Below, one piece after another: positions 17,360-28,295 of a stretch of DNA of 64,000 nt (position 1 is the first letter of the stretch; each line of letters opens with the position of its first letter). Source of the stretch: Vreelandella azerica (GTDB taxonomy: Bacteria; Pseudomonadota; Gammaproteobacteria; Pseudomonadales; Halomonadaceae). The notes under the pieces are model-generated. The model did no database searches, was not told the DNA's origin, and saw only the letters and a list, made by a program, of their open reading frames with translations. The translations under genes and the position numbers were made by a program. The DNA lies in the NCBI RefSeq assembly GCF_013112225.1, contig NZ_JABFHI010000002.1, forward strand, positions 186,001-250,000, written 5' to 3'.

Positions 17360-18025
17360 ATGCGCTTTGTTCCTCAGTTCACTGATGGTCAGAAATTTGC
17401 TCACCCATTGGGCAAGATAGTATGTGTGGGTCGCAACTATGCAGACCATGCCAAGGAGCTTGAAAACCCGGTGCCTACCGAGCCGCTGCTGTTTATCAAA
17501 CCATCGACCAGTGCGCTAGGCTTTGATGCGCCGCTGGCGCCGCCTTTTTCGCGTGGCGAGGTGCATTTTGAGTTGGAGCTTGCCCTGCTGATCGGTGAAA
17601 CACTGACCGATGTCACCCAGGATGAAGCCGAGCGGGCGATTGTTGGCATTGGCCTGGCATTGGATCTGACCCTGCGTGATGTGCAGACTCGGCTGAAGGA
17701 AAACGGCCACCCCTGGGAAATTTCCAAGGCCTTTGACGGCGCCTGCCCGCTTTCCTCCTTTCTGCCGCTGACCCGGGTGCCCAACTGGAATGCACTGGCG
17801 TTCAGCCTGGAAATTGACGGCGAGGAGCGCCAGTACGGCGAGGGGGCGGATATGCTGTTCCCGGTTCCGTCCCTGGTGGCCGAAATGAGCCGCCATTTCA
17901 CTCTGGAAGCGGGCGATGTCATCCTAACCGGCACGCCAGCAGGCGTCGGTGAGTTGCCGCGTGGAGCGCAGCTGCGTATGACGCTGACCGGTAGCCTGGA
18001 GGTCACCGCCAGCGTCATTGAGTAA
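17360..18025 (+). CDS. Fumarylacetoacetate hydrolase family protein (YcgM-like)
   Basis: 221 residues, the usual length of the short FAH proteins. KIVCVGRNYADHAKELEN at the N terminus, the metal ligands in RGEVHFELELALLIG, LALDLTLRDVQ and the C-terminal DVILTGTPAGVGEL are family hallmarks. These enzymes hydrolyse acylpyruvates or decarboxylate oxaloacetate with Mg2+ or Mn2+. GAGAAGGAGA lies upstream of the ATG. The last 12 bases, including the stop, are duplicated directly downstream. Confidence 0.88.
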   Translation: MRFVPQFTDGQKFAHPLGKIVCVGRNYADHAKELENPVPTEPLLFIKPSTSALGFDAPLAPPFSRGEVHFELELALLIGETLTDVTQDEAERAIVGIGLALDLTLRDVQTRLKENGHPWEISKAFDGACPLSSFLPLTRVPNWNALAFSLEIDGEERQYGEGADMLFPVPSLVAEMSRHFTLEAGDVILTGTPAGVGELPRGAQLRMTLTGSLEVTASVIE

Positions 18026-18102
18026 GTCATTGAGTAAGTGGATGCGTGTTATTGCAGACAGTTATTGCAAGACAGTTGTTGTAGATAGTCATTGTAGATA
18101 GG
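18014..18102. repeat. Two short tandem repeats in the convergent spacer between the FAH gene and speA
   Basis: GTCATTGAGTAA occurs twice in a row (18014-18025, 18026-18037); the 12-nt period puts a second stop codon in frame. After 12 bp comes a degenerate 13-14-mer array: TATTGCAGACAGT, TATTGCAAGACAGT, TGTTGTAGATAGT, CATTGTAGATAGG (18050-18102). The last copy lies in the 3' end of speA. It looks like slippage duplication. Confidence 0.75.
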
Positions 18103-20019
18103 TATATCCATTCAGGCCGTCACGCAGGCTGTCAGCAAACTGAGCCTGATCCTGGGGCGTCAGCTGGCTGGCAGCCAGCTGCGCCATCAGGCGCTGTTGA
18201 AGCTTGTCAGCATCAAAGTTGACGTAGGCCAGCACATCGGCCACCCGATCGCCCGCCAGCGGGTTGGAAAGCACCCAGTTGCCCTGGGCATCCAGAGCCG
18301 CATCAACCGAGTCCGTATCGCCAAACAGGTTGTGCAGGTCACCGAGAATTTCCTGATAGGCCCCCACCAGAAAGAAACCTAGCCAGCGTTGATCCTCATT
18401 GGCCCACTCCGGCAGTGGCAGGGTGCTTTCCACCCCTGGCCATCGACGTAGCTGTCGATGCGTCCGTCGGAATCGCAGGTGATATCCTGAATCACCGCGC
18501 GCCGCGTGGGCGTCTGCTCCAGCCCGGAAAGCGGCAGCACAGGAAAGATCTGTTCGATTCCCCATACATCCGGCACCGACTGGAACAGCGAAAAGTTGAC
18601 GAACAGCTTGTCGGCGAGCTTTTCCGCCAGTTCATCCTGAATTTCACGGTGGGCCCGGTTGCGGCCATCAAGCTGCGCGCGCAGGCGGTGACAGGCAGCC
18701 GTGTAGACGCGCTCGCCTTCAGCCCGTACTCCCATATCACATAGGCCAAGCACAAAACGATCCTGTAGTTCGCTGACGGCCTGCAGCAGGTCGTGCCAGG
18801 CTTCTACCAGTATGCGGGGTTCCTGAAAGCTTTCCAGCTGGTCGAGTACCCGCCACAGGGCTTCCAGCTGCGGGTCTGGCGTCTCTGGGCGGGGCGGTGG
18901 CGTCGTGTCGACACGTTCCTCATCAATCACATTGGTGATCAGTACCGCGTGATGAGCGGTCAGGGCGCGACCGGATTCGCTGATCAGGTGAGGCTGTGGC
19001 AAGCCGGTTTCCTGGCAAAGTTGGGCAAAAGCGTTGACCACATTGCGAGCATATTCGGCCATGGAGTAATTGGCCGAGCAGAAGCTGCGTGAGCGGGTGC
19101 CTTCGTAATCAACGCCCAGGCCACCGCCCACATCCACACAGTCTATCGGGGCGCCCAGCTCCACCAGGCTCTGGTAGAAGCGCGCGCATTCGCGCAATCC
19201 GCGCTGGATATCGCGGATATTGGCAATCTGTGAGCCAAGGTGAAAATGCACCAGCTGCAGGCTGGCCAGGGCATCATGTTCGCGCAGGGTATCAACGACC
19301 TGCAGGATCTGGCTGGCAGTGAGGCCGAACTTGGACTTTTCACCGCCGGTATTCTGCCACTTGCCCTTGCCGATCGAGGCAAGCCTGGCGCGCAGGCCGA
19401 TACGTGGCTGAACGTTCAGCGCACGCGCCTCTTCCAGCACCTGAGTCAGCTCGGAAAGTTTTTCCACCACCAGATAAACACGATGGCCAAGCTTCTCTCC
19501 TAACAGCGCTAGGCGGATATACTCGCGGTCTTTATAGCCGTTACATACAATCAGCGAGGAATCCCGGTCAGACAGCGCCAGCACGGCGAGCAGTTCCGGT
19601 TTGCTGCCGGCTTCCAGCCCCACGCGGCCGTTGCCGCGCTCGGCCGTGGCGAGGATTTCTTCCACCACGCGGCGCTGCTGGTTGACCTTGATCGGGTAGA
19701 CCGCCGTGTAGCCAGCCTGGTAATCGGCGTCCTGCATGGCCTGGTCAAAGGCGCCACACAGCTGTTCCACCCGGTCATGCAGAATATCGCTGAAACGTAC
19801 CAGCACGGGCAGGCGCAGGCCGCTTGCCAGCAGCTGCTGCACCAGGCCATTAAGCGGCAGAGCCGGGCCGGGAGCAGCATGGCCGAGCGGGCGCACCAGG
19901 GTGTGGCCCTGGTCATCGACATCAAAGTAGCCGCTGCCCCACTGGTCAATGTTCCAGGTGCGCCGGGCGCGCATGGCAGGGGTGCTGGCAAGGCTATTGG
20001 CGGATGCCGTAGAACTCAT
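18089..20019 (-). CDS. speA: Biosynthetic arginine decarboxylase (frame broken by a 1-base deletion)
   Basis: About 643 residues when repaired. PLP-dependent enzyme making agmatine for polyamine synthesis. The N-terminal barrel has the PLP lysine in AVYPIKVNQQRRVVEEI, the glycine-rich phosphate loop VDVGGGLGVDYEG and HFHLGSQI. The C terminus continues in another frame with WLGFFLVGAYQEILGDLHNLFG. The frames join at a CCCC run (18433-18436), where one more C restores VDGQG-VESTLP. Given the other same-sign deletions in this window, it is treated as a functional gene with a sequencing error. It overlaps thrB by 4 bp (ATGA). Confidence 0.88.
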
Positions 20020-20975
20020 GGGGTGACCTCGGGCAAGGGCAGCGCGCCCTGGGCAATCCGTGCCTTCAGAATGGTTTCAAAACGCTGCGGGTCGTGGGGC
20101 GTCAGATCGTGAGCAGGCGGGTCGACGTAGACCACCAGCAGCCGTGACAGCCAGTAGCGCAGGGCGGTCATGCGCAGCATCACCGGCCAGACGGCCTGTT
20201 CATCGCTATTCAGCGGGCGGCGCGCCTGATAGGCGTTGAGAATGGTGTCATAACGCTCGCGGTCAAGGTGGCCATTCTCATCTGAGGCCCAATCGTTGAT
20301 CACAATTGCCAGATCAAACAGCAAATCGCCAGTGCAGCCATTATAGAAATCAATCATGCCGCCCAGCTGGTTGCCGTCAAACAGGGTGTTATCGCGGAAC
20401 AGGTCGCCATGCAGAGCCCCTTGGGGCAGTTCGCCATACTGGCTGAAGACACTTTCAAACTCGTCGATCTCGTCTTTCATCAGCGTCTGGTCGGCCGGGC
20501 TGATATAGGCCAGCACCTTATGGTGCATGGCCTGCAGCCAGTGCAGGTCGCGCGGGTTGGGGCGACGACCGGGAAAATGCTGGGAGATGGCATGCATATG
20601 CCCGAGAGTGTCGCCCAGCACCTGGCACTGAATGAGGTTGGGGGCTTCAGGGTGGCGCCCCGGCAAGCGCGGAAACAGCAAAGCAGGTTTGTCTGCCAGG
20701 CTATGCAGCGCGATGCCGTCACGGTCATGCACCGGCCCAGGCACTGGCAGGCGATGCTCATCGAGATAATCCAGCAGGTCGACAAAGAACGGCAGCTCTT
20801 CGTGCTCGCCCTGCTCGAACAGGGTGAGCACCAGCAGGTGTTGGTCAGTGGTGACAAAAAATGTCGAGTTTTCGGTGCCACCCGCTACCCCTTCCAGGGT
20901 TTGCAGCTGGCCGACATCAAACTTTTCCAGAAACGCTGCGACCTGTGCGTCGCTAAGCGGAGTAAATACAGCCAT
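20016..20975 (-). CDS. thrB: Homoserine kinase
   Basis: 319 residues from the ATG at 20975 (MAVFTPLSDAQVAAFL). It belongs to the ThrB type of pseudomonads, with a protein-kinase-like/aminoglycoside-phosphotransferase fold rather than a GHMP fold: GGTENSTFFV glycine loop, ALHGDLFRDNTLF catalytic loop, and GMIDFYNGCTGDLLFDLAI for Mg2+. It phosphorylates homoserine in threonine synthesis. Its position beside polA is known from Pseudomonas. It is upstream of and translationally coupled to speA. Confidence 0.87.
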   Translation of the reverse strand: MAVFTPLSDAQVAAFLEKFDVGQLQTLEGVAGGTENSTFFVTTDQHLLVLTLFEQGEHEELPFFVDLLDYLDEHRLPVPGPVHDRDGIALHSLADKPALLFPRLPGRHPEAPNLIQCQVLGDTLGHMHAISQHFPGRRPNPRDLHWLQAMHHKVLAYISPADQTLMKDEIDEFESVFSQYGELPQGALHGDLFRDNTLFDGNQLGGMIDFYNGCTGDLLFDLAIVINDWASDENGHLDRERYDTILNAYQARRPLNSDEQAVWPVMLRMTALRYWLSRLLVVYVDPPAHDLTPHDPQRFETILKARIAQGALPLPEVTP

Positions 20976-21135
20976 GAGAGTCTCGCCCAGGTTGCCAAGG
21001 CCAATATTGTAGCGGTTTGGGCGATAACTTGGCAGCATTCACGTGTTAACAGTAAAAGACGTTGTTTCCATTCGGCAGGGACTGCCGGGCGCGTTATCAT
21101 AATGACCATTATTCTCAGCAGGTGGATTTCTGTTT

Positions 21136-23889
21136 ATGGCGCGCGCTCCTATTGTGCTGGTGGATGGCTCATCCTATTTGTATCGTGCATTTCACGCTTT
21201 ACCGCCATTGACCACTTCCCAGGGTCAGCCCACGGGAGCGGTCAAAGGCGTGCTGAACATGCTCAAACGGCTGATCAAGGATTATCCGGATAGCCCCATG
21301 GCCGTGGTGTTTGATGCGCCGGGCAAGACCTTCCGCGATGACCTTTACAGCGACTACAAATCCCATCGTCCACCCATGCCTGATGACCTGCGCAGCCAGA
21401 TAAAGCCTTTGCATGCCTGCGTGAAAGCGCTGGGGTTGCCGCTGTTATGCGTTGAAGGCGTAGAAGCCGATGATGTGATTGGCACTTTGGCTCACCACGC
21501 CACCCAGGCTGGGCGTGATGCGGTGATTTCTACCGGTGACAAGGATATGGCGCAGCTGGTCAACGCGCATATCACCCTGGTCAATACCATGAAGGATGAA
21601 ACCCTGGATGAAGCCGGAGTGGAAGCCAAGTTCGGCCTGCCGCCTGGCTTGATCATTGATTACCTGGCCCTGATGGGCGACAAGGTGGACAACATTCCAG
21701 GCGTACCCGGTGTGGGCGAAAAGACCGCCATTGGCCTGTTGCAGGGAATGGGCGGTGGGCTTGATACCATTTACGCTGAACTGGAACGCGTCAAGACGCT
21801 GAGTTTTCGTGGCGCCAAGACGCTGCCTAAAAAGCTTGAGGAGCACCGCGACCAGGCGTTTCTTTCCTACCAACTGGCCACCATCAAGACCGACTGCGAG
21901 CTGCCAGTCGGGTTGGATGACCTGGACATTGCCCAGCCTGACCAGCAGCAGCTGGCCGAGCTGTACCGGGAAATGGAGTTCAAACAATGGCTGAACGAGC
22001 TATTAAGCGGCCAGGATGAAGCCGTAGAAGCCGCTGTTGAACAGCCTGACACCACACCCACCGCTCAGCTACCTGCGGCAGAGCGGCGCGACCAGGTGAT
22101 TACCGAACAAGCTGACTTCGATGCCTTGCTGGCTCGGTTGGATAAAGCCGCACAGTTTTGCGTGGACCTGGAAACCACCAGCCTCAACTATATGGACGCC
22201 GAGATCGTCGGCGTTGGGCTGGCGTTGGAAGCGGGGGAAGCTTTCTATATACCACTGGCCCATGATTATCTGGATGCGCCTGCCCAGCTGGATCGCAGCG
22301 CGGTACTGTCCGCCCTGCAGCCGCTGTTGGAAGACCCGGAAAAAATCAAGATTGGCCAGAACCTCAAATACGATATGTCAGTGCTGGCCAGTGCCGGCAT
22401 TAACCTGGCTGGCCCGCTGGCGGATACCATGCTGGCTTCTTACGTGCTGAATGCCACGGCCACCCGCCATGATATGGATTCGCTGGCGCTGAAATACCTG
22501 GGTGAAGCTACGACCTCGTTCGAGGATATCGCCGGTAAAGGCGCCAAGCAGCTGACCTTCAACCAGATTGCCTTGGAGCAGGCCGCGCCTTACGCCTGTG
22601 AAGATGTGGATATTACCCTGCGCCTGCAGCACACCCTACGCCCTCTGGTGGAAGCGGAAGGGCAGCTGGCCAAGGTGCTGGATACCCTTGAGCTGCCGTT
22701 AGTGTCGGTGCTGTCACGCATCGAGCGCAATGGCGTGGCGCTGGATGCCGAACGCCTGCATGCCCAGAGCCAGCAGCTTGAACAGCGGATTTATGCGTTG
22801 GAAAAACAGGCTTTTGAGCTGGCCGGTCGGGAGTTCAATCTGGGCTCGCCCAAGCAACTGGGAGAAATTCTGTTCGAAGAGCAGAAAATCCCCGTGCTCA
22901 AGAAAACCCCCAAGGGCGCGCCCTCAACGGCGGAAGCGGTACTTGAAGAGCTGGCGCTGGATTACCCGCTACCTAAAGTCATCATGGAGCATCGCGGCCT
23001 GGCCAAGCTGAAATCTACCTACACCGACAAACTGCCGCGCCTGATCAACTCGCGCACCGGTCGGGTGCATACCAGCTACCATCAGGCGGTGACCGCCACG
23101 GGGCGCCTGTCATCGTCTGACCCCAACCTGCAGAATATCCCCATTCGCACCGAGGAAGGCCGTAAGATTCGCCAAGCATTTATCGCCCGCCCGGGCTATC
23201 GCATTGTGGCGGCCGACTATTCCCAGATTGAGCTGCGCATCATGGCGCATCTTTCCGAGGACAAGGGGCTGCTGACCGCTTTTGCCGAGGGCAAGGACAT
23301 TCACAGCGCAACCGCCGCAGAAGTGTTCGGCACACCGTTGGAAAAGGTCTCCGACGAGCAGCGGCGCAGCGCCAAGGCAATCAACTTCGGGCTGATCTAC
23401 GGGATGAGCGCCTGGGGCCTCTCGCGTCAGCTGCATATCGAAAGAGGGCAGGCGCAGACCTACATCGACCGCTACTTTGACCGCTACCCCGGCGTGGCCC
23501 GCTATATGGAGCGCATTCGCAGCCAGGCAGCAGAGGATGGCTTTGTCGAAACTGTTTTTGGGCGGCGTTTATATCTTCCCGAGATTCACTCTCAGAACCG
23601 CAACCGTCGCCAGGGGGCCGAGCGCACAGCGATCAATGCGCCCATGCAGGGTACGGCTGCGGATATTATCAAGCTGGCCATGATAGAGGTGGATGCCTGG
23701 CTAGCAGAAGGGGCGTTTGACGCCCTGATGGTTATGCAGGTACATGACGAACTGGTGTTCGAAGTGGCGGAGAGTCAGGTCGAGGCTTTCATCGCTCAGA
23801 TCCAGGCTCGTATGCAAGCCGCTGCCAGCCTCAGCGTACCGCTCACGGTAGAAGCCGAAAGCGGCGCCAACTGGGATGAGGCGCACTAA
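21136..23889 (+). CDS. polA: DNA polymerase I
   Basis: 917 residues, full length. An N-terminal 5'-3' exonuclease domain ([48 protein letters not shown]) is followed by a 3'-5' exonuclease domain with intact CVDLETT, so proofreading should be active. The polymerase domain has motif [15 protein letters not shown], the O-helix [16 protein letters not shown] and motif [10 protein letters not shown]. It acts in Okazaki fragment maturation and repair. It is divergent from thrB and one of the few long genes here without a frame error. Confidence 0.95.
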   Translation: MARAPIVLVDGSSYLYRAFHALPPLTTSQGQPTGAVKGVLNMLKRLIKDYPDSPMAVVFDAPGKTFRDDLYSDYKSHRPPMPDDLRSQIKPLHACVKALGLPLLCVEGVEADDVIGTLAHHATQAGRDAVISTGDKDMAQLVNAHITLVNTMKDETLDEAGVEAKFGLPPGLIIDYLALMGDKVDNIPGVPGVGEKTAIGLLQGMGGGLDTIYAELERVKTLSFRGAKTLPKKLEEHRDQAFLSYQLATIKTDCELPVGLDDLDIAQPDQQQLAELYREMEFKQWLNELLSGQDEAVEAAVEQPDTTPTAQLPAAERRDQVITEQADFDALLARLDKAAQFCVDLETTSLNYMDAEIVGVGLALEAGEAFYIPLAHDYLDAPAQLDRSAVLSALQPLLEDPEKIKIGQNLKYDMSVLASAGINLAGPLADTMLASYVLNATATRHDMDSLALKYLGEATTSFEDIAGKGAKQLTFNQIALEQAAPYACEDVDITLRLQHTLRPLVEAEGQLAKVLDTLELPLVSVLSRIERNGVALDAERLHAQSQQLEQRIYALEKQAFELAGREFNLGSPKQLGEILFEEQKIPVLKKTPKGAPSTAEAVLEELALDYPLPKVIMEHRGLAKLKSTYTDKLPRLINSRTGRVHTSYHQAVTATGRLSSSDPNLQNIPIRTEEGRKIRQAFIARPGYRIVAADYSQIELRIMAHLSEDKGLLTAFAEGKDIHSATAAEVFGTPLEKVSDEQRRSAKAINFGLIYGMSAWGLSRQLHIERGQAQTYIDRYFDRYPGVARYMERIRSQAAEDGFVETVFGRRLYLPEIHSQNRNRRQGAERTAINAPMQGTAADIIKLAMIEVDAWLAEGAFDALMVMQVHDELVFEVAESQVEAFIAQIQARMQAAASLSVPLTVEAESGANWDEAH

Positions 23890-24017
23890 GGCGTTTAATC
23901 AAGACCGTATCACAGGTGTTTTGATGCGGCCGCTGGATTTCCACCGCAAGTGACAACGCACGTGTACGTTTTTCAGCATGCTAGACTGCCATCAACAGGA
24001 TGATAAGGAAGGCTCGT

Positions 24018-25586
24018 ATGCCATCTGATCAGCGTCGTAAACTCCCTATCGGGATCCAGACCTTCTCGGATATTCGTGAAGATGGCTACTATTACGTCGA
24101 TAAAACGCCCTTTATCGAGAAACTGGTCAATCAAAACAAGTACTACTTTCTCTCCCGCCCGAGGCGGTTTGGCAAAAGCCTACTGCTGGATACCCTGCGC
24201 TGCCTGTTTGAAGGTCGGGAGGCATTGTTTGAAGGGCTTTATATCCACGATAAATGGGACTGGCAAACACGCTACCCTGTGGTGCGCATCAGCTTTTCCA
24301 ATGGTGTGGTCATCAGCCGTGAAGATCTGGACGCGAATATTCGCTATCAACTGCAGCAACAGCGCGCCAGTCTCGGTATTGAAGCAACGCCACCTGAAAG
24401 GATTGCCGACGACTTTGCCAGCCTGCTTGAAAATGCTCATCGTACGCATGGCCAACGGGTGGTGGTGCTGATTGACGAATATGACAAGCCAATACTGGAT
24501 AACCTACTCAACCCTGAATTGGCCCGCGAGTTGCGCGAAGGGCTGAAAAACCTCTATAGCGTACTTAAGGATGCTGACCCCCATCTGCATTTTGTGCTGC
24601 TTACCGGCGTGTCCAAATTCAGCAAGGTCAGCCTGTTTTCGGGGTTGAATAACCTTCGCGATATTACCCTGTCATCTGATTATGCCGCCATCTGTGGCTA
24701 CACCGATGATGATATTGACAGTATTTTTGCACCAGAACTGCCGGGCCTTGATCGGGATGAAATCCGCCGCTGGTATAACGGCTACCGCTGGGGTGGGCAG
24801 GAAGTCTCGAGTGTTTATAACCCCTTTGATGTGCTGCTCTTGCTGGAAGAACGCAAATTCAGCCCTTATTGGTTCGAAACGGCCACCCCCACTTTTCTGG
24901 TCGATATCCTGAAACAGCGTGGTGTTTTTACCCCCGCACTTAGCCAGTTGCAGACCGAAGCGGAACTGCTTGGGCGCTTCGATATCGACCATATCGCCAC
25001 GGAAGCGCTGCTGTTCCAGACCGGCTACCTCACTGTGCATTCAGTAGAAGAGCCGATGACCGGTTATTGGCTCTATACGCTTGGCTATCCCAATCACGAA
25101 GTGGCCACCAGCCTTAACCAGGCATTATTGCCTGCCTTGGGTGTTCAAGAACCTGCCAGGGAGCGGCTGACGCTGTTTCGTGTCCTGCAGCATCATGACC
25201 TTGGTGCATTGGAAGCTCACCTGAAAGCGCTTTTTGCTGGCTTGCCCCACGATTGGTATCGCAACAACCCGATTGCCCGCTATGAAGGCCATTATGCGAG
25301 TGTTTTTTACAGCCATTTTGCGGCACTTGGCGTGGGCGTGACGGTGGAGGATGCCAGTAATAAAGGCAAGGTGGACATGAGCGTTGATTTCGGCGGCCAT
25401 TTCTATCTGTTTGAATTCAAGGTCGTGGAGCAGTTACCTGAAGGCAAGGCGCTGGAGCAGATCAAAGCACAAGGTTATGCTGATAAATACCGTGCCAGTG
25501 GTAAGCCCATTCATCTGGTCGGGGTGGAATTTTCCAGCATCGAGCGGCAGATAGTGGCGTTTGAAGTAGAGACGCTGACACCATAA
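24018..25586 (+). CDS. AAA-ATPase-like protein with C-terminal PD-(D/E)XK nuclease domain
   Basis: 522 residues from the ATG at 24018, preceded by AAGGAAGG. The N terminus is the AAA-ATPase-like (PF09820) domain: LPIGIQTFSDIREDGYYYVD, Walker A-like RPRRFGKSLLLDTL, Walker B VVVLIDEYDKPIL. The C-terminal DUF1703 (PF08011) domain has the nuclease core KVDMSVDFGG...YLFEFKVV and QGYADKY. Such proteins are common and often amplified in gut bacteria; their role is unproven, with mobile-element or defence links proposed. It is alone here, with no partner gene, and has normal codon usage. A recent gain is possible but not shown. Confidence 0.85.
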   Translation: MPSDQRRKLPIGIQTFSDIREDGYYYVDKTPFIEKLVNQNKYYFLSRPRRFGKSLLLDTLRCLFEGREALFEGLYIHDKWDWQTRYPVVRISFSNGVVISREDLDANIRYQLQQQRASLGIEATPPERIADDFASLLENAHRTHGQRVVVLIDEYDKPILDNLLNPELARELREGLKNLYSVLKDADPHLHFVLLTGVSKFSKVSLFSGLNNLRDITLSSDYAAICGYTDDDIDSIFAPELPGLDRDEIRRWYNGYRWGGQEVSSVYNPFDVLLLLEERKFSPYWFETATPTFLVDILKQRGVFTPALSQLQTEAELLGRFDIDHIATEALLFQTGYLTVHSVEEPMTGYWLYTLGYPNHEVATSLNQALLPALGVQEPARERLTLFRVLQHHDLGALEAHLKALFAGLPHDWYRNNPIARYEGHYASVFYSHFAALGVGVTVEDASNKGKVDMSVDFGGHFYLFEFKVVEQLPEGKALEQIKAQGYADKYRASGKPIHLVGVEFSSIERQIVAFEVETLTP

Positions 25587-25637
25587 AGATTGCGTCTTTA
25601 TCACTCACCGAGCGTTATCAGGCAAAGGTCAAAATAG

Positions 25638-25662
25638 ATTCCCGATAACCCCATTCGGGAAT
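25638..25662. repeat. Hairpin in the spacer after the AAA/PD-(D/E)XK gene
   Basis: ATTCCCG (25638-25644) pairs with CGGGAAT (25656-25662); the half-site CGGGAATGA occurs again at 25682. It may be a weak terminator or REP-like remnant. Confidence 0.35.
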
Positions 25663-25709
25663 GACAGTTCTGTGGTTGATCCGGGAATGACCGAGACATG
25701 CCCAAACAA

Positions 25710-25739
25710 AACCGCCCGCAGCTTTGGCTGCGGGCGGTT
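25710..25739 (-). terminator. Strong terminator of the iron-binding protein gene
   Basis: AACCGCCCGCAGC (25710-25722), loop TTTG, GCTGCGGGCGGTT (25727-25739): a perfect 13-bp stem with an A-rich left flank, hence U-rich in the minus-strand transcript. Confidence 0.85.
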
Positions 25740-25766
25740 CACTTACCTGGTTGCTTCAGGTATTGA

Positions 25767-26807
25767 TTAACGCCATTCCGCGCGATCAAAGATACGGATC
25801 GCTTCCGGGTTGTTTTCACCGAGTACGCTGATGTTGAGGCTGTCTTTCTTGAAGTCACCCCAGGATTCCAGTACCGGGTTCTTCTTGACGCCCTCAACGA
25901 CCGGGAACTCATAGTTGCCTTCTGCAAAGGCTTCCTGAGCCATGTCAGAGCTCAGGAATTCGAGCAAACGTACGGCATTTTCGCGGTTCGGTGCGCCTTC
26001 AACCACGCCGGCGCCGCCAATGTTGATGTGAGTGCCACGGCCATCCTGATTCGGGAAGATAATGCCAACATTACGGGCTACTTCACGATCAGCTTCTTCA
26101 TCGGAGTGCAGCAGGCGAACATAGTAGTAGTGGTTACCGACGGCCAGATCACATTCGCCGCTGGCGACGCCACGAATCTGATCGGTGTCGCCACCTTCTG
26201 GGTCACGCGCCATATTGTTCACAACGCCTTCTGCCCATTCCTGAGCGCCTTCTTCACCGTGATGCTCGATCAGCGACGCCAGTAGTGACTGGTTGTAGAT
26301 GTTATTGGAAGAGCGGATGCACACCTGACCCTCAAACTGTGGGTCGGCCAGGTCCTCGTAACTGCTGATCTGGCTGGGATCGAAGTTATCACGGTTGTAG
26401 TAGATGACCCGGGCACGCTGACTAAAGCCGAACCACATGCCTTCCGGGTGGCGCATGCTGTCCGGCAGGCGCTCATTGAGAACATCAGAATCAACGCCCT
26501 GGAAAATGCCTTCCTGTTCAGCGCGCCACAGATTACCAGCATCAACGGTGAGCATTACATCGGCGGGGCTTGCCACGCCTTCGCTCTTGATGCGTTCAAT
26601 CAGTTGGCTGGAGCCGCCTTCAAGAATATTGACCTCAATGCCGGTTTCCTCGGTGAAGGCTTGATAGAGCGCTTCGTCAGAATCATAGTGGCGGGCGGAG
26701 TAAACATTTACTTCATCGGCCAGTGCCTGGCTTGCGAAAGCACCGCCTGCCAGCACAGCAGCAAAGGGGACAACAGCGCGGACAGTTTTTACGCCAGCAG
26801 TTTTCAT
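25767..26807 (-). CDS. fbpA: Ferric iron ABC transporter, periplasmic substrate-binding protein
   Basis: 346 residues. A signal peptide ends near QALA, then DEVNVYSARHYDSDEALYQAF begins the mature FbpA/FutA fold. Iron-binding tyrosines are probably in SARHYDSD and NHYYYVRLL. The mature protein is strongly acidic. It binds Fe3+ in the periplasm and delivers it to FbpB/FbpC. It is divergent from the ATPase gene over a 340-bp spacer with Fur-like sites. It is not in an operon with its permease, which lies 1.5 kb away. Confidence 0.87.
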   Translation of the reverse strand: MKTAGVKTVRAVVPFAAVLAGGAFASQALADEVNVYSARHYDSDEALYQAFTEETGIEVNILEGGSSQLIERIKSEGVASPADVMLTVDAGNLWRAEQEGIFQGVDSDVLNERLPDSMRHPEGMWFGFSQRARVIYYNRDNFDPSQISSYEDLADPQFEGQVCIRSSNNIYNQSLLASLIEHHGEEGAQEWAEGVVNNMARDPEGGDTDQIRGVASGECDLAVGNHYYYVRLLHSDEEADREVARNVGIIFPNQDGRGTHINIGGAGVVEGAPNRENAVRLLEFLSSDMAQEAFAEGNYEFPVVEGVKKNPVLESWGDFKKDSLNISVLGENNPEAIRIFDRAEWR

Positions 26808-26874
26808 CTATCAGCTTCCTCTTATCAGTGAACAGGACAATGAACGATTGTTCATATCCGACGTCCTAGCGGTA

Positions 26875-26893
26875 TTGAATGATAATAAGTTGC
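26875..26893. promoter_or_regulatory. Weak Fur-box-like site upstream of fbpA
   Basis: TTGAAT-GATAAT-A-AGTTGC contains one perfect GATAAT hexamer of the Fur 6-6-1-6 array and partial matches either side (about 12 of 19). It lies some 70 bp before the fbpA start. Confidence 0.35.
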
Positions 26894-27070
26894 ATTACCA
26901 ATTTCGTCAATGTAAGGGTCTTTGAGCGCATCGTCAAGTAAATGAGAAAGAAAATCATCCGTTTTCACGGTGGGCGATTTTTACCGCCAGCAGGCGCAAA
27001 CCTCTTATGCTTTAGGAGATAAACCGCTGTATCTGCCCGCACAGCAGGTGCATTATGTTCAGATAGAAAA

Positions 27071-27089
27071 TAGAATGAGAATAACTTTC
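27071..27089. promoter_or_regulatory. Fur-box-like site upstream of fbpC
   Basis: TAGAATGAGAATAACTTTC matches 13 of 19 positions of the Fur consensus (GATAATGATAATCATTATC). It is about 60 bp before the fbpC ATG, where an iron-responsive promoter would be expected. Confidence 0.45.
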
Positions 27090-27147
27090 AGTTTTAATAC
27101 GCCCTTGCATTTTGCAGGCGTCATATTCAACACGATGGCGGAGAGTC

Positions 27148-28243
27148 ATGACGGCAACAGTGAAAGCAGCAGAAATCGCCGCGCCGACAAATGCCTTGGC
27201 GCTGCATGATGTACGTCATTCCTTTGATGGCAATCAGGTTGTCAAAGGCGTGGAACTTGAAGTTGAGCCGGGAGAGGTGGTTTGTCTGCTGGGGCCTTCG
27301 GGCTGCGGCAAGACGACCTTGCTGCGCATTGCCGCCGGGCTGGAAACTCTTCAGGAAGGCAGCGTTGAGCTTAACGGTCAGGTGATCGCTCGGCCCGGTA
27401 TGCGCCATTTGCCACCCGAAAAGCGCAGTGTCGGGTTAGCCTTTCAGGATTCAGCGTTATTCCCGCACCTGAGCGTGGTGGAAAATGTCACCTTTGGCCT
27501 GAAGCATCTACCCGCAGCCAAACGTCGCCCCCGGGCGGTTGAGTTGCTTGAGCAGTTGGGTATGGCGGATTACATCGATACCTACCCGCATATGCTGTCG
27601 GGCGGTCAGCAGCAGCGGGTGGCGCTGGCTCGCGCCATGGCACCTGGCCCACAACTGATGCTGCTGGATGAGCCATTTTCCAGCCTGGATGCGCGCCTGC
27701 GCGACCAGATCCGCGACGATACCCTGCATGTGTTGAAAAAGTCGGTGCGGCGACTCTGCTGGTGACCCATGACCCGGAAGAAGCGATGTTCATGGCTGAT
27801 CGCATTGCTCTGATGCGTGATGGCCAGATCATTCAGACCGGTACACCCAGGGAGCTGTACTGCGCGCCCAATGATCCCTTTGTGGTGACCTTTTTGGAGA
27901 GGTCAACGAGATTGAAGGGGTGGTCAAGGATGGCAAGGTGCAAACACCGGTAGGCGAGGTGGAAGCAGGGGGCATCCCAGACGGCAGCCCGGCCAAGGTA
28001 ATGATCCGCCCGGAGGCGCTGCGCATCGAGGAGCGCGACCTGCCCGCTGAAGCGCATGATCACAGTCACGTTATCATGGCCAAGTTACTGGGCCGCACCA
28101 GCCTGATACACCTGTGTGCACATAACAATAGCGGCGACGAAGCGCATTTGCATGCCCGAGTTTCAGGACTGTTCCTGCCTGGGGAAGGCCAGCCGGTGGA
28201 TATTCACCTCGACCTCTCCCAGGTATTTGTCTTTCCGCTGTAA
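27148..28243 (+). CDS. fbpC: Ferric iron ABC transporter ATP-binding protein (two 1-base deletions)
   Basis: About 366 residues when repaired, starting MTATVKAAEIAAPTNALALHD after GGAGAG. Walker A LGPSGCGKTTLL, Q-loop FQDSALFPHLS, signature LSGGQQQRVALARA, Walker B LMLLDEPFSSLD, then after the first break LLVTHDPEEAMFMADRIAL and after the second a TOBE-like end. One G is missing near 27744-27745 (KKSGAAT becomes KKSVRRLCW) and one near 27896-27897 (FLGEVNE). Both losses have the same sign as elsewhere in this window. It energises Fe3+ uptake with FbpA and FbpB, and converges on fbpB. Confidence 0.82.
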
Positions 28244-28263
28244 CGGTGCTTGGTGAATCTAAG

Positions 28264-28284
28264 TAGTGAGTAGTGAGTAGTTAG
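28264..28284. repeat. Three tandem 7-mers after fbpC
   Basis: TAGTGAG, TAGTGAG, TAGTTAG lie end to end in the 52-bp convergent spacer between fbpC and fbpB. They place TAG or TGA codons in several frames. Confidence 0.6.
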
Positions 28285-28295
28285 TCGTCTGCGGC

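Noticed and set aside
28264..28284. Possible CRISPR or REP array
   Set aside because: Only three 7-bp units with no spacers; a simple tandem repeat.
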